DNA from: Lachnospiraceae bacterium
GTDB taxonomy: Bacteria; Bacillota; Clostridia; Lachnospirales; Lachnospiraceae
Length of the DNA stretch: 64,000 nt
Direction: 5' to 3'
NCBI GenBank assembly: GCA_014799465.1
Contig: JAAVHZ010000058.1
Location: 25,780-89,779, forward strand
This document shows positions 57,528 to 64,000 of the stretch, piece by piece (the first letter of the stretch is position 1; every line of letters starts with the position of its first letter). The notes beneath the pieces were generated by a model. That model worked only from the letters and a program-made list of their open reading frames with translations, made no database searches and was not told the origin of the DNA. The translations under genes were made by a program, and so were the position numbers.

Positions 57528-58253
57528 TCAAACAATTCTTTCAGGCCATCCTGGTATATTTCCATCCAGAATAGCTCTGAACATTCGTTCCTTTACACCA
57601 GGGTTTTCATCATTCAACTGCTTTAAAAGTTTTTTTACATATTCACGTTTAGTATGTCCATCTACAGGACATGGATTTTTAGCAACAGGAAGATTGTATT
57701 TATGCTGAAATCCAATAACATTTGACTCATCTATCAGCATTAATGGTCTTATGACAGTAAGTCCGGTTCTGTCTAAAAATGTAACCGGCGAAAATGAATG
57801 AAATCTGCCTTCGTATATAAGTGACAAAAGCATTGTTTCAATAATATCATCTTTATGATGGGCATATGCAATTTTATTGCATCCAAGCTTTAAAGCCTGC
57901 TCATTAAGTGCACCTTTACGCATTTTAGCACATAATGAGCAGGGATTTGATTCTTTACGGTCTTTAAATACAATTTGGTTTATATCTGTATGAACTATAT
58001 GTAATGATATATTAAGTTCATTACAAAGATTATCTATTTTATCAAAATCCTGTATTCCAAACCCTAAATCTACAGATATTGCCTCAAGATTAAATCTATT
58101 TGGATAAAATCTTCTAAGACCACTTAAAGCATATAAAAGTGTAAGACTATCTTTGCCACCGGAAATGCCTATTGCAATTTTATCATTATCATTAATCATT
58201 CCATACTGATCAATGGCACGTCTTGTAAAACTGTATAAACGTTGTAATTCCAT
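57528..58253 (-). CDS. ttcA: tRNA 2-thiocytidine biosynthesis protein TtcA-like
   Basis: A 241-aa PP-loop ATP-pyrophosphatase that thiolates C32 in tRNA. PP-loop GISGGKDSLTLLY (about residues 29-41), Cys pair CSLCAK (about 100-105), and HHKDDIIETMLLSL with the adenylation Asp. Cys at about 184 (NPCPVDG) completes the Fe-S ligands of TtcA. Its 5' flank is the prophage boundary, so its promoter lies in or beside the palindrome at 58287-58374. Confidence 0.85.
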   Translation of the reverse strand: MELQRLYSFTRRAIDQYGMINDNDKIAIGISGGKDSLTLLYALSGLRRFYPNRFNLEAISVDLGFGIQDFDKIDNLCNELNISLHIVHTDINQIVFKDRKESNPCSLCAKMRKGALNEQALKLGCNKIAYAHHKDDIIETMLLSLIYEGRFHSFSPVTFLDRTGLTVIRPLMLIDESNVIGFQHKYNLPVAKNPCPVDGHTKREYVKKLLKQLNDENPGVKERMFRAILDGNIPGWPERIV

Positions 58254-58286
58254 ATTCTAAAACACCGCTTTCATAAGTTTATTGGT

Positions 58287-58374
58287 ATAACTATTCGTTA
58301 AATTGCAGGTTTTTCGATAGGAGGGTAGCAGTACCGCCCTCCGTTTGAAAAACCACAGTTTAACGAGTAGTTAT
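58287..58374. repeat. Interrupted palindrome at prophage/host boundary
   Basis: Left arm 58287-58315 (ATAACTATTCGTTAAATTGC...) and right arm 58347-58374 are inverted copies with about 23 of 28 positions equal. A 6-bp stem GGAGGG/CCCTCC (58320-58325, 58337-58342) lies between. It has no T-run. See findings. Confidence 0.8.
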
Positions 58375-58667
58375 CTTTTAGGAACAAAGTTGTAACATTC
58401 TTGAAAAAAATTCATAAAATTTAACTTATCAACTGCGTCTATAACTTCCTCTTGTACTAATGCATCAAAACACATTATCGCAGTCATGTATATTATAACA
58501 TACTCTGTAAGAAATTCAAATCTATCAAGAGCGTTGTTTATTCTATATAAGAGTACAATATCATATAAACGTTCATAAAGTGTATTAATCTGATTTATAT
58601 AAATCTTGCATTTTCTATTAACAGTCTTTATCTCTTCACCAATCAATTCATATGTATATACTTTCAT
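58371..58667 (-). CDS. Unknown prophage protein, 98 aa
   Basis: A soluble, helix-rich protein (MKVYTYELIGEEIKTVNRKC...), ending VPKR; no family recognised. ATG 58667 has GGTGGGA upstream; an ATG 15 bases earlier is in frame. The stop lies inside the right arm of the boundary palindrome. It is the last gene of the prophage transcript. Confidence 0.6.
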   Translation of the reverse strand: MKVYTYELIGEEIKTVNRKCKIYINQINTLYERLYDIVLLYRINNALDRFEFLTEYVIIYMTAIMCFDALVQEEVIDAVDKLNFMNFFQECYNFVPKR

Positions 58668-58669
58668 TT

Positions 58670-58987
58670 TTAATCCCACCAATCCTTTAAATTATTTAAT
58701 TCATTATCCTCTTCAATTATTAAAACATCATCACGCACCATACACGCTAATATATAATTACCGAGAGTAATTGAATATACTGGGTAGTGTTCATTATAAT
58801 ATTCTGTTATAACTTCTTGCAACCATATTTTAAAGTTACTACAGTTGAACCCATTATTAAAATAATACCTACCCACAGCATTTATAAGTATGTCATTTGC
58901 GATTACATCAATATTAGCTATAGAAATATTTATTGTACTTTTACCGATAATATCGTCTATTTCTGTTATAGTTTCGTCTAAATTCAT
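58670..58987 (-). CDS. Unknown prophage protein, 105 aa
   Basis: An acidic protein with a Trp-ended tail (LNNLKDWWD). AAAGGAGA precedes the ATG. It overlaps or nearly touches the following gene (2-base gap to 58667), so they are coupled. No domain recognised; possibly a replication or host-takeover accessory protein by position after rep. Confidence 0.6.
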   Translation of the reverse strand: MNLDETITEIDDIIGKSTINISIANIDVIANDILINAVGRYYFNNGFNCSNFKIWLQEVITEYYNEHYPVYSITLGNYILACMVRDDVLIIEEDNELNNLKDWWD

Positions 58988-59002
58988 TTTATTTTTTCTC
59001 CT

Positions 59003-59350
59003 TTATCTATAATGGTCACATATTTTACGAAAACATTTTTCTATATCAGCTTGAAATATAATATATTCGTCTTTAGTTTCTGCAAAACCACAGTCACAAA
59101 AGTCATGTACATCACATATATCTTGTGTACAATTTAAACATATGCAATCATCACATTCTTTTATATCATCTTTTGAATTATCTGATAAGTAATATTCACA
59201 TTCTTTTTTTACACATTCCGCTTTATTTTCCAGATTGTAACGGCAGTATTCGTCATTGTATGATTCACAATGTGGAAGTTCGCACATCGGATTTACACAA
59301 TGATAACATATACAATCTGTACTTGTATTTATTGTTTTATTTTCACCCAT
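59003..59350 (-). CDS. Cysteine-rich duplicated protein, 115 aa
   Basis: Carries about 20 Cys in 115 residues, in two similar halves: CICYHCVNPMCELPHC (about 13-28) and CICLNCTQDICDVHDFC (about 69-85), with further Cys between and after. The spacing suggests metal-binding knuckles or disulfide-rich folds; no signal peptide, so zinc binding in the cytosol is more likely. GGGGGA lies before the ATG. No known family. Confidence 0.65.
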   Translation of the reverse strand: MGENKTINTSTDCICYHCVNPMCELPHCESYNDEYCRYNLENKAECVKKECEYYLSDNSKDDIKECDDCICLNCTQDICDVHDFCDCGFAETKDEYIIFQADIEKCFRKICDHYR

Positions 59351-59352
59351 TT

Positions 59353-59526
59353 TTATTCCCCCTCTGGATATAGAACTCTTTTTAAATTTTCTTTATATAT
59401 CAAATTAAGTCTATCTATAGCACCGCAAAAATTATTATCTAAATCAGCTTTATCTTATGTTATCATAATTCTGTTTATATTTCCTCTTAACATATCAATT
59501 TCATTTCTTAACTCATTATAATTCAT
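59353..59526 (-). pseudogene. Small prophage gene with one internal stop (57 codons)
   Basis: An ATG at 59526 with AAAGGAGA upstream opens MNYNELRNEIDMLRGN; codon 24 (59455-59457) is TAA, after which the same frame runs 33 more codons to the stop beside the next gene. A single nonsense change, or readthrough, would explain this. Without it the protein would be a small helical protein. Confidence 0.55.
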
Positions 59527-59529
59527 TTT

Positions 59530-60475
59530 TTAATTCTCCTTTATAATCTTATTTCTGCTAATAACTGGTGAATAGTCACCTTCTAATTCATACCAGGTAT
59601 ACTCATTCTGGAAGTCCTCTGTTTCCACAACTTTCTTTTTCCTATAAACAATTTTACTTATATCTACCAAATCTGAAAAATGCACGTTATCATCCAGAGG
59701 CTTATACCAGTTTTCATAACAACTTCTATCTACCATTTCCGTACACATATAGCAGTATTCTTTAGGCTTGTTGCAGTTTTTACTGTAGATATATCGCCTT
59801 TTGCCTTTTAACATACCGCTTACGGCTTTTGTTATATATTTTGTTATGTAATGGCTAACTTTATCTTTATTTTTAACCTTAGTGGCGGTGCAGAATCCTA
59901 GCTTATATTCTTTAATCCTATAGACATCATCTGCGGTTTGTATATCATAGTAGGCTTTCTCTGCATCCATAAGCTTTATAAAAGTTAGTCCGTCTGCATC
60001 CGCTAAAAGTCCATGAAAGTGCCAAGCACGTTTGCCGTTTTCCTCTATCTTCTTATGTTGTTCCGGTACAAAGAGATATTTCATGTCTGGGACATTTTCG
60101 TTGTCGCCAATTATCAAAATACTTAGTCACCTTTTTAACAAGACTAGCATAATCAGTTCTATCCTCAACCTGTTTATTTGAGAATGTGAAAGTTACGAAC
60201 CATTCCCAGTTATTTGCCCTAGCAAGCTTGTAAACTTCATTCTTAGTCCTGTTAGCGGAAGAGTAAAGGGAGTGCATTTCTTTTTTAAACTTCTCACTAT
60301 CCGTAGGCGGTACAATGTCTATTACTTGTGACCAGTATTTAAGAGAGTTTTTATCTGCCTTTTCGCTTTTTTGTTCTCCGTATTCCTTTTCAAGTAGTGG
60401 CACAGGCTTTTTATAGGTTATTACCTGTTTATTGCCGTTTCCATAGTCTATTATCTTAGTGTTATAAAATTTCAT
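59530..60475 (-). pseudogene. Rolling-circle replication initiator (HUH endonuclease), split by a frameshift
   Basis: The first part (60475-60053) gives WEWFVTFTFSNK (motif 1) and ends in the wrong frame after YFDNWRQR. The second part (60117-59530) carries HFHGLL (the HxH metal motif 2) and YITKYITK (catalytic Tyr motif 3). Removing one base from the A4 run (TTTT at 60095-60098 on +) restores a continuous protein of about 314 aa reading NVPDMKYLFVPEQHKK. It would nick the phage origin to start rolling-circle synthesis. It is either inactivated, expressed by +1 shifting, or a sequencing error. Confidence 0.8.
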
Positions 60476-60636
60476 TTTACATCCTTTCCTTGATATATTT
60501 TAAACTGTTTTATTTGGTGCAGTAGATTAAAATATATCAAATTAGTTGATTGTTTTGAGAAAATGAGGGAGATGTGTTGCTATAGTCAAGGTAGGGGAGT
60601 GGGCGACAGGCAAAGCCTTAGTCGCCAACACCCCTA
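60476..60636. other. Intergenic region between zot and rep: candidate replication origin
   Basis: Contains TGATATATTTTAA and its exact inverted copy (13 bp each, about 60491-60503 and 60528-60540), and a GC-rich hairpin at 60591-60636 (TAGGGG...GGCGAC around an inner AAGGC/GCCT stem) that overlaps the end of zot. No T-run follows the hairpin. It resembles inovirus intergenic regions that hold the origin. Confidence 0.5.
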
Positions 60637-61518
60637 CTATCTTGTCTTTTTTAACCTCATTTTTGCCTTGAAACTTAATTTCTTCACATTATCCAGATTG
60701 TCTTGTACTGGCATTTTATAAGCAAGCAATTCATCATCCGTTAGAATTTCTCCAGATTCGACTTTATGTTTAAAATTCTCTACTATGGCATATGTATCAT
60801 AGGCATTATAATCTTTATCTTTTACAAACAGGCACGTTCTGCGGAGTGGTGTACACATACTAGGGTTGTTGCAGTTTTCTAAGTCCCACGCATCATAGTA
60901 GTCTATTCGAAGAAACCGCCATATTTTTTTACATTCCTTATCTATACTGGTAACTTGTCTAAGCAGTGCATCCAGATGTCCGAATCTCTGGTTAGTTAAT
61001 ACAATTCCTATTTTATTATGGCGACAGGTAAGTATCTGGTTAAGCAGTTCTGTAGGCAGATTTGTCTTGTAGTTTCTGCTATTAAATTCCGTACTAGCCT
61101 CATCTATTAAAACGAGAGCAACAGTAGTAATAGGTTCGTTATCGTTTATGTGGATAATGTCATCAGCGGATTTTAAAGGTATATACGGAATGTCTTTAAA
61201 TTCCACGTTAGACAATACTTTTATTACCTGTTTATCAAATTCCTTTGTTTTTTCATTCCAGACGATTTTACCATTATAGCGGTTGTATATATGCCTTATG
61301 TACATTGTGCTAGAGAGTGTCTTTCCACCGCCAAATAATGCAGTAACGTCTATTATCTTGCCATACTCTCTACATTCGTTATATTTCTTATGTGCAAAGT
61401 AGTAGTAGCAGTCCTTTACTGCATAACCTATCATAGCAAAAGGGTGGCAGAGAGCACATCTAAGTACTGGAAACATATAGAGGGCAAATAACGCTATTAG
61501 TATTATTAATATTTCCAT
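60637..61518 (-). CDS. Zot/pI-type filamentous phage assembly ATPase
   Basis: A 293-aa inner-membrane motor that drives virion assembly and extrusion; hallmark gene of inoviruses. N-terminal membrane segment (about 1-20), Walker A ALFGGGKT (about 60-67), Walker B VALVLIDEAS with Asp139/Glu140, and LTCRHNKIGIVLTNQRF as the sensor-like stretch. The membrane segment precedes the ATPase, whereas in Ff phages it follows it. The stop overlaps the GC-rich hairpin upstream of rep. Confidence 0.85.
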   Translation of the reverse strand: MEILIILIALFALYMFPVLRCALCHPFAMIGYAVKDCYYYFAHKKYNECREYGKIIDVTALFGGGKTLSSTMYIRHIYNRYNGKIVWNEKTKEFDKQVIKVLSNVEFKDIPYIPLKSADDIIHINDNEPITTVALVLIDEASTEFNSRNYKTNLPTELLNQILTCRHNKIGIVLTNQRFGHLDALLRQVTSIDKECKKIWRFLRIDYYDAWDLENCNNPSMCTPLRRTCLFVKDKDYNAYDTYAIVENFKHKVESGEILTDDELLAYKMPVQDNLDNVKKLSFKAKMRLKKTR

Positions 61519-61530
61519 TTTTAAATCCTC

Positions 61531-61662
61531 CTAACTTTTTAACTGGTTAAACATAGACAATATGGTATCTAGCATGATGCAGAACACCACTATTTTTAAG
61601 TATGCACTTGTTGTAGGGTCAATGGTTGATATACCACATATTGATTGTATTATAGAATCCAT
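61531..61662 (-). CDS. Short membrane peptide of the prophage, 43 aa
   Basis: MDSIIQSICGISTIDPTTSAYLK followed by a hydrophobic helix (about 21-36) and a polar end. AAAGGAGA upstream is shared with the stop of the preceding gene (61667), so the two are translationally coupled. By position and size it may be a minor tail/cap coat protein (like pVII/pIX/pVI). Confidence 0.65.
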   Translation of the reverse strand: MDSIIQSICGISTIDPTTSAYLKIVVFCIMLDTILSMFNQLKS

Positions 61663-61666
61663 TTTT

Positions 61667-61792
61667 TTATCTCCTTTTCTTATTATTATATAAATTCATT
61701 CTTACAGTTCCTTTTAATGATTTATAGACTTGTAGGAAGAATATAGCAGTCAGTAATTCATAAATACCTTTGAAATAGTCCAGTGCGGTCAT
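61667..61792 (-). CDS. Short membrane peptide of the prophage, 41 aa
   Basis: MTALDYFKGIYELLTAIFFLQVYK with one hydrophobic helix and a basic tail ending NNKKRR. AAGGAGG precedes the ATG at ideal spacing, and its stop overlaps the next ribosome site. Minor virion protein candidate. Confidence 0.65.
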   Translation of the reverse strand: MTALDYFKGIYELLTAIFFLQVYKSLKGTVRMNLYNNKKRR

Positions 61793-61803
61793 TTTTTACC
61801 TCC

Positions 61804-61947
61804 TTACGAAAATAATCTGTATATAAAATTAAGTAGTATGGTTGCCACTATTGTAAATACAAGGCAGTCCATAAAGCTTATGTTGAACCCGAATATAGGG
61901 TACTTAGTTTCCATTATTCCAATTACAAGTTTTAGTATAATTTCCAT
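61804..61947 (-). CDS. Short membrane peptide of the prophage, 47 aa
   Basis: MEIILKLVIGIMETKYPIFG then a second hydrophobic helix (about 26-43, FMDCLVFTIVATILLNF). GGGAGGTGA precedes the ATG, and its stop lies at the ribosome site of the next gene. Minor virion protein candidate. Confidence 0.65.
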   Translation of the reverse strand: MEIILKLVIGIMETKYPIFGFNISFMDCLVFTIVATILLNFIYRLFS

Positions 61948-61951
61948 TTTC

Positions 61952-63448
61952 TCACCTCCCTAGCAGACGCAGTATTATCAGCAGTCCGATACCTATAAGT
62001 ATTGCAGTTACAAAGTATGGCGGTAGGAAAGAGAAAACCTTGCCTAACATGTCTGGAACGTCACCGATTGCGGCTATGGCAGATTTTAAATATTCGAGGA
62101 ATCCATCTAAATCATAAGATGTGTTATCATTGTTTTTATCTGTATAATCGTCACCCGGGGGGTAGTCCTCTGAATCAGTTTTTACGTTATCTTCTTCAGT
62201 ATTCTCGGGGTCCTTGTCCTCATTTTCGGTTACATCTATTTTCCCAGTTTCCATATCGACATGCCACGTTATCCAGTTACTGTAATGCATTATTTTCTTA
62301 TCTTCTTCATACCATGCATTACGCAGTCGGACATATTTATCGGTAATGTCATATGTACCGCCTGTTTCATATGCGTTTTTAATCCAGTTATCCATTATGT
62401 CTTTTTCAAAGGTGTAGCGGTTTTTAAAATTAAGCGTAACACCATATAAATCATATTCTTTGGTATAACCAGTGTCCCGAACTTCTGATGCTGACCATGG
62501 AAACCTTTTTATTTTCCATTTTTCCCTATAGTATAGTTCAGTCTGCCAGTCCTCTACATTTACGCTGTCACTTTGTTTCCATGTTACAATTAGGTTCTTT
62601 CTACTTCCTAAAAAACTTTCTTTCCAACCATCTACTTTTATGTTTTTAGGTACTTCCAAGTCATAAAGGACATTCTCTTTCATATCACCATCTTCGGTAA
62701 AACCTCCGTCACTATAATCCTGGTCAGGGTGATTGTATAAATCCCATTCATTATTATTAATCCAATCATTAAATTCTTTCGCAGTTTCAAGCGTTTTATA
62801 ATGTATTGGAATATCAGTTTCATAGTTTATGTCATATTCGGTTCGTTCAATATTTGACATATTTGCAGAGCAATTAAATAATAAAGTATAACCACTTTTT
62901 AATGTGCTTTTAGAACCGTTATATTTGTCATAATCGTCTATACTATCTGGTTTTTCAAAATTCTTTAAGGCATCAAGGCTATTACTTTGATTTCTCGTGT
63001 AAAAACTAAGTATATGGTAGTCCGAACTGTATTCACTTTCTCTTCTACTGTCTCGGACAAAGTAAAGGTAATGTGCTTTTAATTCCTTAACGTTTACAGC
63101 CCAAAGGAAATCCTCTGCATCATCACGACACGCTATGTAGGCTTTTGTATATTGCCGTTCTCCCAGTCTAAAATTGTTTTCTGCCCCATAATTATAAATT
63201 CCTATATCTCCTTTTACTTCTTTCGTTGTACATCCCTCAACATCTGGTGGAAGAAACTTTCCACCGCCTGTTATGTTACCAGTGTCGGCTTTTGCATTAA
63301 TTGTTAATTTAAAAATTATGGAGCATAACATAACTGTAAACAATGCCATTAACCATAATGTAAATAAGATTTTAGACGTAAGTTGTTCTAATTTCCATGT
63401 ACAGTAATCATTATCAGATAAATTTTTTTTATCTTTTATTTTAATCAT
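61952..63448 (-). CDS. Adsorption / minor coat protein (pIII-like)
   Basis: A 498-aa protein with the build of inovirus adsorption proteins. A signal/anchor at about 26-48 with likely cleavage after KA54 precedes a large extracytoplasmic domain rich in Asp, Tyr and Trp. An acidic Asp/Asn/Thr/Glu-rich linker (about 410-450, ENEDKDPENTEEDN) leads to a C-terminal membrane helix (about 472-494) and short basic end RLLGR. It would bind the host receptor and cap the virion. AGGAGG lies before the ATG. It lies downstream of the coat gene and its terminator, as gene III does in Ff phages. Confidence 0.75.
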   Translation of the reverse strand: MIKIKDKKNLSDNDYCTWKLEQLTSKILFTLWLMALFTVMLCSIIFKLTINAKADTGNITGGGKFLPPDVEGCTTKEVKGDIGIYNYGAENNFRLGERQYTKAYIACRDDAEDFLWAVNVKELKAHYLYFVRDSRRESEYSSDYHILSFYTRNQSNSLDALKNFEKPDSIDDYDKYNGSKSTLKSGYTLLFNCSANMSNIERTEYDINYETDIPIHYKTLETAKEFNDWINNNEWDLYNHPDQDYSDGGFTEDGDMKENVLYDLEVPKNIKVDGWKESFLGSRKNLIVTWKQSDSVNVEDWQTELYYREKWKIKRFPWSASEVRDTGYTKEYDLYGVTLNFKNRYTFEKDIMDNWIKNAYETGGTYDITDKYVRLRNAWYEEDKKIMHYSNWITWHVDMETGKIDVTENEDKDPENTEEDNVKTDSEDYPPGDDYTDKNNDNTSYDLDGFLEYLKSAIAAIGDVPDMLGKVFSFLPPYFVTAILIGIGLLIILRLLGR

Positions 63449-63470
63449 TTTTATACCTCCTGTTTTTATT

Positions 63471-63497
63471 AAAAAAAGAGGCTTTTACACCTCTTTT
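63471..63497 (-). terminator. Terminator between coat and adsorption genes
   Basis: Read on the minus strand AAAGAGG pairs with CCTCTTT around an 8-base loop, followed by T5-7. It would let abundant coat mRNA form while limiting downstream genes. Confidence 0.7.
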
Positions 63498-63502
63498 ATT
63501 TT

Positions 63503-63682
63503 TTAATGTCCTGCTTTTCTTGCGTGTCTGAATATCATGCAAGCCGCACCGAATATTGCTACAGCTACGAAGTATATCATTGGTTCGGTTTTCAGCATTG
63601 GAAGTACGCTGTCAGTGAAAATCTTCACAATACTTCCAACACCAGATGCAAAACCAGTATTTTCTGTAAGTAACATATCCAT
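63503..63682 (-). CDS. Major coat protein (pVIII-like), 59 aa
   Basis: MDMLLTENTGFASGVGSIVKIFT, one membrane helix (about 38-52, MIYFVAVAIFGAACMIF) and a basic C-terminus RHARKAGH that would contact DNA. This is the charge layout of filamentous phage major coat proteins, although no separate signal peptide is evident. A very strong ribosome site AAAGGAGGTGAT fits high expression. It is followed by a terminator. Confidence 0.75.
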   Translation of the reverse strand: MDMLLTENTGFASGVGSIVKIFTDSVLPMLKTEPMIYFVAVAIFGAACMIFRHARKAGH

Positions 63683-63702
63683 ATGTAATCACCTCCTTTC
63701 AG

Positions 63703-64000
63703 TTATGCTGTTTTTCCTTTTGCTTTGTTGTCGGGGTTCTGTTTATCCGCAAGATTGCGGTTGTCCTCGGTAAAAACCGATTTTTCCACGGCAATCGGGG
63801 AGAAATTGTAACCAGGTTTGTCAGTTTGTTTATAGATATGTATGGTTACCTGTATTTCCTCAAATTTCCTAAAGTTCTGACGGCTGATGTAGTTATACAT
63901 TTCTTCACTAACAAACAGATTATATGCGTTATCTTCTTTGTCAAGAAAAGCAAACGTATAATAAAAACCGCCCCCGTTCTTATTCCTCTTGTGTAAACCA
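63703..64000 (-). CDS. Probable phage ssDNA-binding protein (5' truncated by window end)
   Basis: Open from base 63998 to the stop at 63703, about 98 residues visible. It contains FYYTFAFLDKEDNAYNLFVSEEMYNYI and FRKFEEIQVTIHIYKQTDKPGYNFSPIAV, an OB-fold-like strand pattern expected of a pV-type ssDNA-binding protein. The tail KQNPDNKAKGKTA is basic and flexible. By position before the coat gene it matches gene V of Ff phages. The assignment is by context and pattern. Confidence 0.5.
   Translation of the reverse strand, partial: GLHKRNKNGGGFYYTFAFLDKEDNAYNLFVSEEMYNYISRQNFRKFEEIQVTIHIYKQTDKPGYNFSPIAVEKSVFTEDNRNLADKQNPDNKAKGKTA

Larger units (their letters stand above)
58287..64000 (-). mobile_element. 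Inovirus-like (filamentous ssDNA phage) prophage, right end beyond window
   Basis: All genes are on the minus strand and follow the modular inovirus order. In transcription order: ssDNA-binding-like protein, major coat, terminator, adsorption protein, three short membrane peptides, Zot/pI ATPase, intergenic repeats, HUH Rep, accessory genes. There is no secretin, as expected for a monoderm host. The left boundary is placed at the palindrome next to ttcA; no recombinase is inside the visible part. Confidence 0.8.

Noticed and set aside
58260..58380. tRNA or tRNA fragment as attachment site
   Set aside because: No cloverleaf can be drawn; the sequence is a palindrome.
63537..63773. Plus-strand 78-codon frame opposite the coat gene
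   Set aside because: Shadow of the coat protein region, without a ribosome site.

Overview
The window is low-GC DNA from a monoderm, spore-forming anaerobe of the Clostridia, most likely a member of the Lachnospiraceae. The evidence is a small acid-soluble spore protein, a YtfI/YtfJ-type sporulation pair, a complete RnfCDGEAB operon, a fused 2-hydroxyacyl-CoA dehydratase activase, a split B12-dependent methionine synthase, and AT-rich coding with AGGAGG-type ribosome binding sites. The lineage is inferred from gene content; no rRNA or tRNA gene was seen.

Layout. 0-1.9 kb: the end of a histidine operon (hisH-hisF) with ung. 1.9-2.5 kb: a type I toxin-antitoxin locus (32-aa membrane peptide plus convergent antisense RNA) between two related terminator hairpins. 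2.5-6.7 kb: a 1409-aa dehydratase activase. 6.9-12.8 kb: a LysM protein, a rhomboid-like membrane protein, lysA, two unknown genes, ytfI/ytfJ and a 45-aa membrane protein. 13.0-16.7 kb: MetH in two polypeptides (activation protein and catalytic protein) and an unknown gene. 17.0-21.8 kb: two adenylate-forming ligases flanking two exported proteins. 21.9-31 kb: housekeeping genes (rpmB, yloU, yloV, recG, murF, a soluble chemoreceptor-like protein, lysC, SASP). 31.1-37.3 kb: a DEDD-type nuclease gene and rnfCDGEAB, the ion-pumping ferredoxin:NAD+ oxidoreductase; its probable flavin transferase, apbE, lies at 46.4 kb.

37.6-46.1 kb is an RHS polymorphic-toxin island: one full-length 1762-aa rhs gene with an immunity candidate, then two orphan C-terminal toxin cassettes, each with its own small downstream gene. 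The orphans repeat the 3' end of the rhs core, which is the expected substrate for recombinational tip switching. 47.5-58.3 kb is core genome again: a Gx-family membrane protein, ruvAB, zapA, a U32 protein, an FtsW/RodA-PBP pair, a Nudix hydrolase, queH, a Xer-like tyrosine recombinase and ttcA.

58.3 kb to the window end is an inovirus-like (filamentous ssDNA phage) prophage, all on the minus strand and continuing beyond the window. In transcription order it has a probable ssDNA-binding protein (cut by the window end), a 59-aa major coat protein, a terminator, a 498-aa adsorption (pIII-like) protein, three 41-47 aa membrane peptides, a Zot/pI-type assembly ATPase, an intergenic region with inverted repeats, an HUH rolling-circle Rep split by a frameshift, a gene with one internal stop, a strongly cysteine-rich protein, two unknown small genes, and a large interrupted palindrome at the boundary with host ttcA. 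This prophage and the RHS island are the most interesting parts of the window.
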